A stretch of DNA of 64,000 bases from Armatimonadota bacterium. Its GTDB lineage: Bacteria > Armatimonadota > Chthonomonadetes > Chthonomonadales > CAJBBX01. The DNA lies in the NCBI GenBank assembly GCA_026392115.1, contig JAPLCQ010000031.1:90776-154775 (forward strand). Direction: 5' to 3'. Shown here piece by piece: positions 60,831 to 64,000 of the stretch; positions within the stretch are counted from its first letter, which is position 1, and each line of letters opens with the position of its first letter. The position numbers were made by a program, and so were the translations under genes. Under the pieces are notes generated by a model. It did not search any database. It was not told where the DNA came from and worked only from the letters and a program-made list of their open reading frames with translations.

Positions 60831-63415
60831 CCCGCAAGCTCATTCCGCGCTTGGCCCTTGGCGCCCTGGTCTGCCTCGCCTCGCCGGCCCTCGCCGGCGG
60901 CGTTGCCACCCTTCGCACGGCCGGCACCGAGGCATCGGTCGATGCCCGCGGCCGCCTTGTCTCGCTCAGGGCGCGAGGCGGCATGGAGTTGCTTTCTTCC
61001 ACGGCCGTGGCGGACCTTTTCGCGCTGGAGCTTGAGCAGGACGGCGCACCCGTCACCGTGGGCGCGAGCCAGGCCGGTTCGGTTCAGGTGACGAGCCCAA
61101 CGGCCTCGAGCGTGCGCATAGTCTACACCGGCGTCGGAGCAGCGGGGCTGGATGTGACCGTCACGGCCCGCTCGGCGCCCGGGGAGCCGCTGCTGCTCTG
61201 GCGCATCGGGTGCCGCCTGCCGGTGGGCGTTCGTCTCACCCGCGTCCACTTCCCGGTGGTGGCGCTGGAGCCTCGTACCGAAGGGCGCGATGCCTGGGTT
61301 TCGGGCGCCACCAAGGGCGGCCTGCACCCGAGCCCGTCCGCTTGGCAGGTGGGTCGGAGCCACTATGTGAGCCAGCCCGGCAGCCTGGCGGCGGCCTTCG
61401 CCTGCTACTACGCCGCGCACGGCGGCTACACCACGCAGGCCCGCGACGTCGAGGGGCACCCCCGCGCTGTCGGGATCGGCCGCACCGCGACGGCGCTGGA
61501 TGTGCGGTGGCTCACCTCCTGCTGGGCTACGGGTCGATGGAGCCCCGACATCGACTTCGCCATGGGCGCGTTCCAGAGCACACGCGGGTTCGTGACCGAC
61601 TGGCGCGACGCGGCCGACCTCTACAAGGTCTGGGCGCTGCGGCAACCATGGTGCGCGCGCACGTTCGACAAGCGCACCGACCTGCCCGCCTGGCTGCGGC
61701 AGGGACCGGCCATGGTCCGCTTCCATCGCGGCTGGCTTGCTGACCCGGTCTCCATCGACCGTTGGATGAGGGACTACTGGAGGGCGCGCTTCCCCAGGAT
61801 GCCCCTCATCACCGCCTACTGGGGATGGGAGAAGGTGGAGACCTGGGTCACGCCGGACTACTTCCCGGCCTTCCCCAGCGACGCGCGGTTCCGGGCACTG
61901 GTCGCTCGCAACCGGGCCCTGGGCGCCCATGCCTTCCTCTGGCCGTCGGGCTACCACTACACGCTGACCTTCGGCAAGCAGGCCAACGGCTCCTTCCGAT
62001 GGGACGACCGTGCTCGTTTCGACGCCGTCGCTCGGCCGCACGCCGTGGTGGAGAGTAGCGGCAAGACCCTCATCGGCGATCGGGGCTGGCTGGAGGGCGG
62101 CCAGACCGCCACGCTCTGCCCCGGCGATCTTTGGACGCGGCACTGGTTCGATGCCCTCTCGCTCGGCTGCGCCCAGCGCGGCGCTGACATGGTCCAGGTC
62201 GATCAGGTGGTCGGCGGCGCGTTCCCGGCCTGCTGGGACCCATCCCACGGCCACCTGGTCGGCCCGGGTCCGTGGATGACCGACGTCTTCCACGCCCAGC
62301 TTGCGAGCATGGCGGCGGCCACCCGGCAGGCGCTGCCCGGCTCCGTGGTCTGCTTCGAGGAGCCCAACGAGCGCTTCCTGCAGCAGGTCGGCATACAGGA
62401 CTACCGCGACTGGGAAGTGGTGGGGCAGGGCGGCGCCGAGCCCGCGTCTGTTTTCAACTACCTCTATCACGAGTATGTGCCGACCTTCCAGAGCAACCCG
62501 CGGCAGGGCGACCTGCTCCAGGCTTCCTGGTGCCTGGTCACCGGCCAGATGCCGCACCTGATGCCCGATCGCCGCGCGGGCTCCGGACCGGCGCTGGCCA
62601 ACGGCGCGTTCGAGGAGGGTGGCGCCGACGCGCCCTCGGGCTGGGACAAGGTGGGCGGATACCAGGGCGAGGTCTGGAGCGGCCGGTGCGCCGCGGACGC
62701 GCAGGAACGGCATGGCGGCCGCGCATCGTTGCGTCTGACGAACGCGCCCGGCCAGACCGTGCAGGTTTCGCAGAACGTTCCCGTGGCCGGCGCCTTCGCC
62801 GCAGGCAGGCGCTATCGCCTCAGCGCGTGGGTGAAGGGCGGGGGAGCGCAGTCCGGCAACGCGCTGATGCTGGGCTGCTTCACCGAAGGGATGAAGCCCA
62901 CCTGGAGCGGCTCCATCGCCTTGCCGTCGGAACCCGGCGGCTGGCTGCAGGGCGCGACCGACTTTACGCTGCCAGAGGGGTCTCGGCTCCTGCGCGTGAT
63001 GCTCCACCTGCGCGGCGAGGGCACGGTCTGGTTCGACGACATCCGGCTTGCCGAAATCCGACCGGACGGCTCGGCAGTCGAGGTCGCCCGCTCGCCCGTC
63101 CCTGCCGACCATGCCTTCATGCGCCGCTGGGTCGACCTCTACCACGGCGAGGGCAGACCCTATCTGGCGCTGGGCCGCACGCTCCAGCGGCCGGCCCTGC
63201 AATGCGAAAGGATGGATAGCGATGGCTGGCGGCGCCCCTCGGTCCTGCACAACGCCTATCAGGCCCCCGACGGCTCCCAGGCGGCAATCCTCGTGAACGC
63301 CTCCGACACGCCGCGCGCCTGCCGCCTGACATGGCAAGGCCGGAGGCTGGACCTGCGCCTGACGCCCTGGGAGGCCAGGCTGGTGCGGGGCCGGGCGAAG
63401 GCGCGGACACGGTGA
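60827..63415 (+). CDS. DUF6259-type secreted glycosidase-like protein
   Basis: An 862-residue protein with a signal peptide (MTRKLIPRLALGALVCLASPALA). An N-terminal beta-sandwich comes first, then a TIM-barrel part with AYWGWEKVETW, LWPSGYHYTLTFGK, MVQVDQVVGG and CFEEPNER. A CBM-like beta-sandwich with LANGAFEEGGADAPSGWDKV follows, and a short C-terminal strand domain. The overall plan matches DUF6259, a group of glycoside hydrolases related to clan GH-D/GH36. It is translated from the ATGA shared with the GH29-like gene, so the two probably act on one glycan. Substrate unknown. Confidence 0.78.
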   Translation: MTRKLIPRLALGALVCLASPALAGGVATLRTAGTEASVDARGRLVSLRARGGMELLSSTAVADLFALELEQDGAPVTVGASQAGSVQVTSPTASSVRIVYTGVGAAGLDVTVTARSAPGEPLLLWRIGCRLPVGVRLTRVHFPVVALEPRTEGRDAWVSGATKGGLHPSPSAWQVGRSHYVSQPGSLAAAFACYYAAHGGYTTQARDVEGHPRAVGIGRTATALDVRWLTSCWATGRWSPDIDFAMGAFQSTRGFVTDWRDAADLYKVWALRQPWCARTFDKRTDLPAWLRQGPAMVRFHRGWLADPVSIDRWMRDYWRARFPRMPLITAYWGWEKVETWVTPDYFPAFPSDARFRALVARNRALGAHAFLWPSGYHYTLTFGKQANGSFRWDDRARFDAVARPHAVVESSGKTLIGDRGWLEGGQTATLCPGDLWTRHWFDALSLGCAQRGADMVQVDQVVGGAFPACWDPSHGHLVGPGPWMTDVFHAQLASMAAATRQALPGSVVCFEEPNERFLQQVGIQDYRDWEVVGQGGAEPASVFNYLYHEYVPTFQSNPRQGDLLQASWCLVTGQMPHLMPDRRAGSGPALANGAFEEGGADAPSGWDKVGGYQGEVWSGRCAADAQERHGGRASLRLTNAPGQTVQVSQNVPVAGAFAAGRRYRLSAWVKGGGAQSGNALMLGCFTEGMKPTWSGSIALPSEPGGWLQGATDFTLPEGSRLLRVMLHLRGEGTVWFDDIRLAEIRPDGSAVEVARSPVPADHAFMRRWVDLYHGEGRPYLALGRTLQRPALQCERMDSDGWRRPSVLHNAYQAPDGSQAAILVNASDTPRACRLTWQGRRLDLRLTPWEARLVRGRAKARTR

Positions 63416-63458
63416 AGCGGGTGAGCGATGGATAATCGGCGCACGCGCTTCCCGCCGA

Positions 63459-63818
63459 CTACAGATACGGCAGGTCCAGGCACTCCTCAATCGTGGCCGC
63501 GATCTCAGCGCGAAGCTGCGGATCGGCGATGACGCCGTAGCAGGCGCCGAGCCGGCGCTTGTCGATCGCGCGGATCTGGTAGCAGAGGGCCATCGACTCC
63601 ATCGGCAGACCGGCTGTGCCGGACCGCAGCAGCGCCTCGCCGAGTCGGGCGGGCCTGCCGCTCTTCCTGCTGGTCAGTGGGACCACCATCACGACGTCGT
63701 AGCGCTCGTTCAGTGGCTCGGCTGATATCACCAGCACCGGACGTTCGCCTGCCTGCTCACGTCCGATGATGGGGTCGAGGTCTGCATGGTAGATGCGCCA
63801 CTGCAGTCCAGCGCTCAT
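63459..63818 (-). CDS. MazF/PemK-family toxin
   Basis: A 119-residue type II toxin of the MazF/PemK fold: WRIYHADLDPIIGREQAGERPVLVIS at the start, then VVPLTSRKSGRPARLGEALL and a short C-terminal helix. These are usually sequence-specific mRNA endoribonucleases that are held inactive by an antitoxin. The start ATG overlaps the stop of the upstream antitoxin reading frame (ATGA), a usual sign of a toxin-antitoxin pair. It ends 43 bases after the convergent DUF6259 gene. Confidence 0.9.
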   Translation of the reverse strand: MSAGLQWRIYHADLDPIIGREQAGERPVLVISAEPLNERYDVVMVVPLTSRKSGRPARLGEALLRSGTAGLPMESMALCYQIRAIDKRRLGACYGVIADPQLRAEIAATIEECLDLPYL

Positions 63819-64000
63819 CGGTCGGCATCCGCGTCGACCACGGGCGGCCAGCGCTCCTGGTCGACGTGCCGGAAGTCGTCCATCGTGGCGCGCATGTCGG
63901 CGACGAAGCCAGGATCACTCATAGCCTCGTCGGCGAGCCGGCGCATTCGCGCATGTCGCACCTCGCGCGCCCGCATTCGGATCGAGTCCTCTATGAACGC
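63815..64000 (-). CDS. Antitoxin of the MazF/PemK pair, partial
   Basis: Reading back from the toxin start gives 61 residues of an open frame cut by the window edge: SIRMRAREVRHARMRRLADEA, VADMRATMDDFRHVDQERW and an acidic end (VVDADADR). The ATGA overlap and its place support an antitoxin. The N-terminal DNA-binding part is outside the window, so the family (AbrB, RHH or other) is unknown. Confidence 0.75.
   Translation of the reverse strand, partial: AFIEDSIRMRAREVRHARMRRLADEAMSDPGFVADMRATMDDFRHVDQERWPPVVDADADR

Noticed and set aside
60587-63490. A 967-codon open frame on the minus strand
   Set aside because: It mirrors the plus-strand DUF6259 and GH29-like genes, which have family-like sequence and signal peptides; the antisense reading is Arg/Pro/Ala-rich with no recognisable domain.

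Overview
The window (64 kb, high GC) looks like chromosome of a Gram-negative-type bacterium, most likely Armatimonadota. The best phylum clue is the pair of prepilin-like proteins at 14732 and 20958, with an [20 protein letters not shown] leader, an FPVFAQARE-type continuation and an H-X9-DG motif near the C-terminus. That combination is common in Armatimonadota and also occurs in planctomycetes and relatives. Outer-membrane barrel proteins, a MacB-type permease and lipoprotein-processing genes support a double membrane. The phylum call is an inference from protein style, not from rRNA.

Layout. 1-9847: two overlapping genes for surface proteins, a DUF11/SdrD-B protein ending in an outer-membrane barrel (split by a frameshift near 935) and a secreted DUF11-repeat protein. 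10015-14086: ileS and a HAD phosphatase on the minus strand, with a RelE-type toxin remnant fused against the 5' end of ileS. 14399-21764: two copies of a 'small membrane protein + H-X9-DG pseudopilin' module flanking a beta-helix/SDR/M42 operon and its probable GntR regulator. 21884-24129: DUF2993-like gene, then dksA/traR-lspA-lgt. 24286-34413: carbohydrate-related genes (GH38, URO-D family, Gfo/Idh/MocA, DUF4091 lipoprotein), a membrane-anchored protein with a possible solute-binding fold and an outer-membrane barrel protein.

34477-37425 holds the conserved rpmH-rnpA-yidD-yidC-jag block. rpmH is too short for ordinary ORF cut-offs, and dnaA is not beside it. 37630-42897: hotdog thioesterase with a hairpin-rich leader, a B-family DNA polymerase, and a pyrK-nitrilase-pyrD operon. 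42986-49034: GH29 fucosidase, a GspE-like ATPase fused to an excisionase-type DNA-binding domain, Fpg glycosylase and GpmI. 49107-57604: a four-gene minus-strand operon encoding a giant secreted protein, an oxidoreductase, a MacB-like permease and a di-haem HzsA-like protein with a LamG domain. 57651-63415: an unknown gene, a TIM-barrel isomerase and two overlapping secreted glycosidase-type genes (GH29-like, DUF6259). 63459-64000: a MazF/PemK toxin and the end of its antitoxin at the window edge.

Much of the region suits scavenging of complex, probably fucose-, mannose- and uronate-containing glycans: secreted hydrolases, sugar-type oxidoreductases and epimerases, and surface adhesion or secretion proteins. 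Housekeeping genes for translation, lipoprotein maturation, membrane insertion, pyrimidine synthesis, glycolysis and DNA repair are interspersed. The most unusual items are the duplicated membrane-protein/pseudopilin module, the HTH-GspE fusion with a changed Walker B region, the loss of the normal ileS start beside a toxin remnant, and the HzsA-like gene whose natural start is followed by an in-frame TGA. I found no tRNA, rRNA, CRISPR array or insertion sequence.
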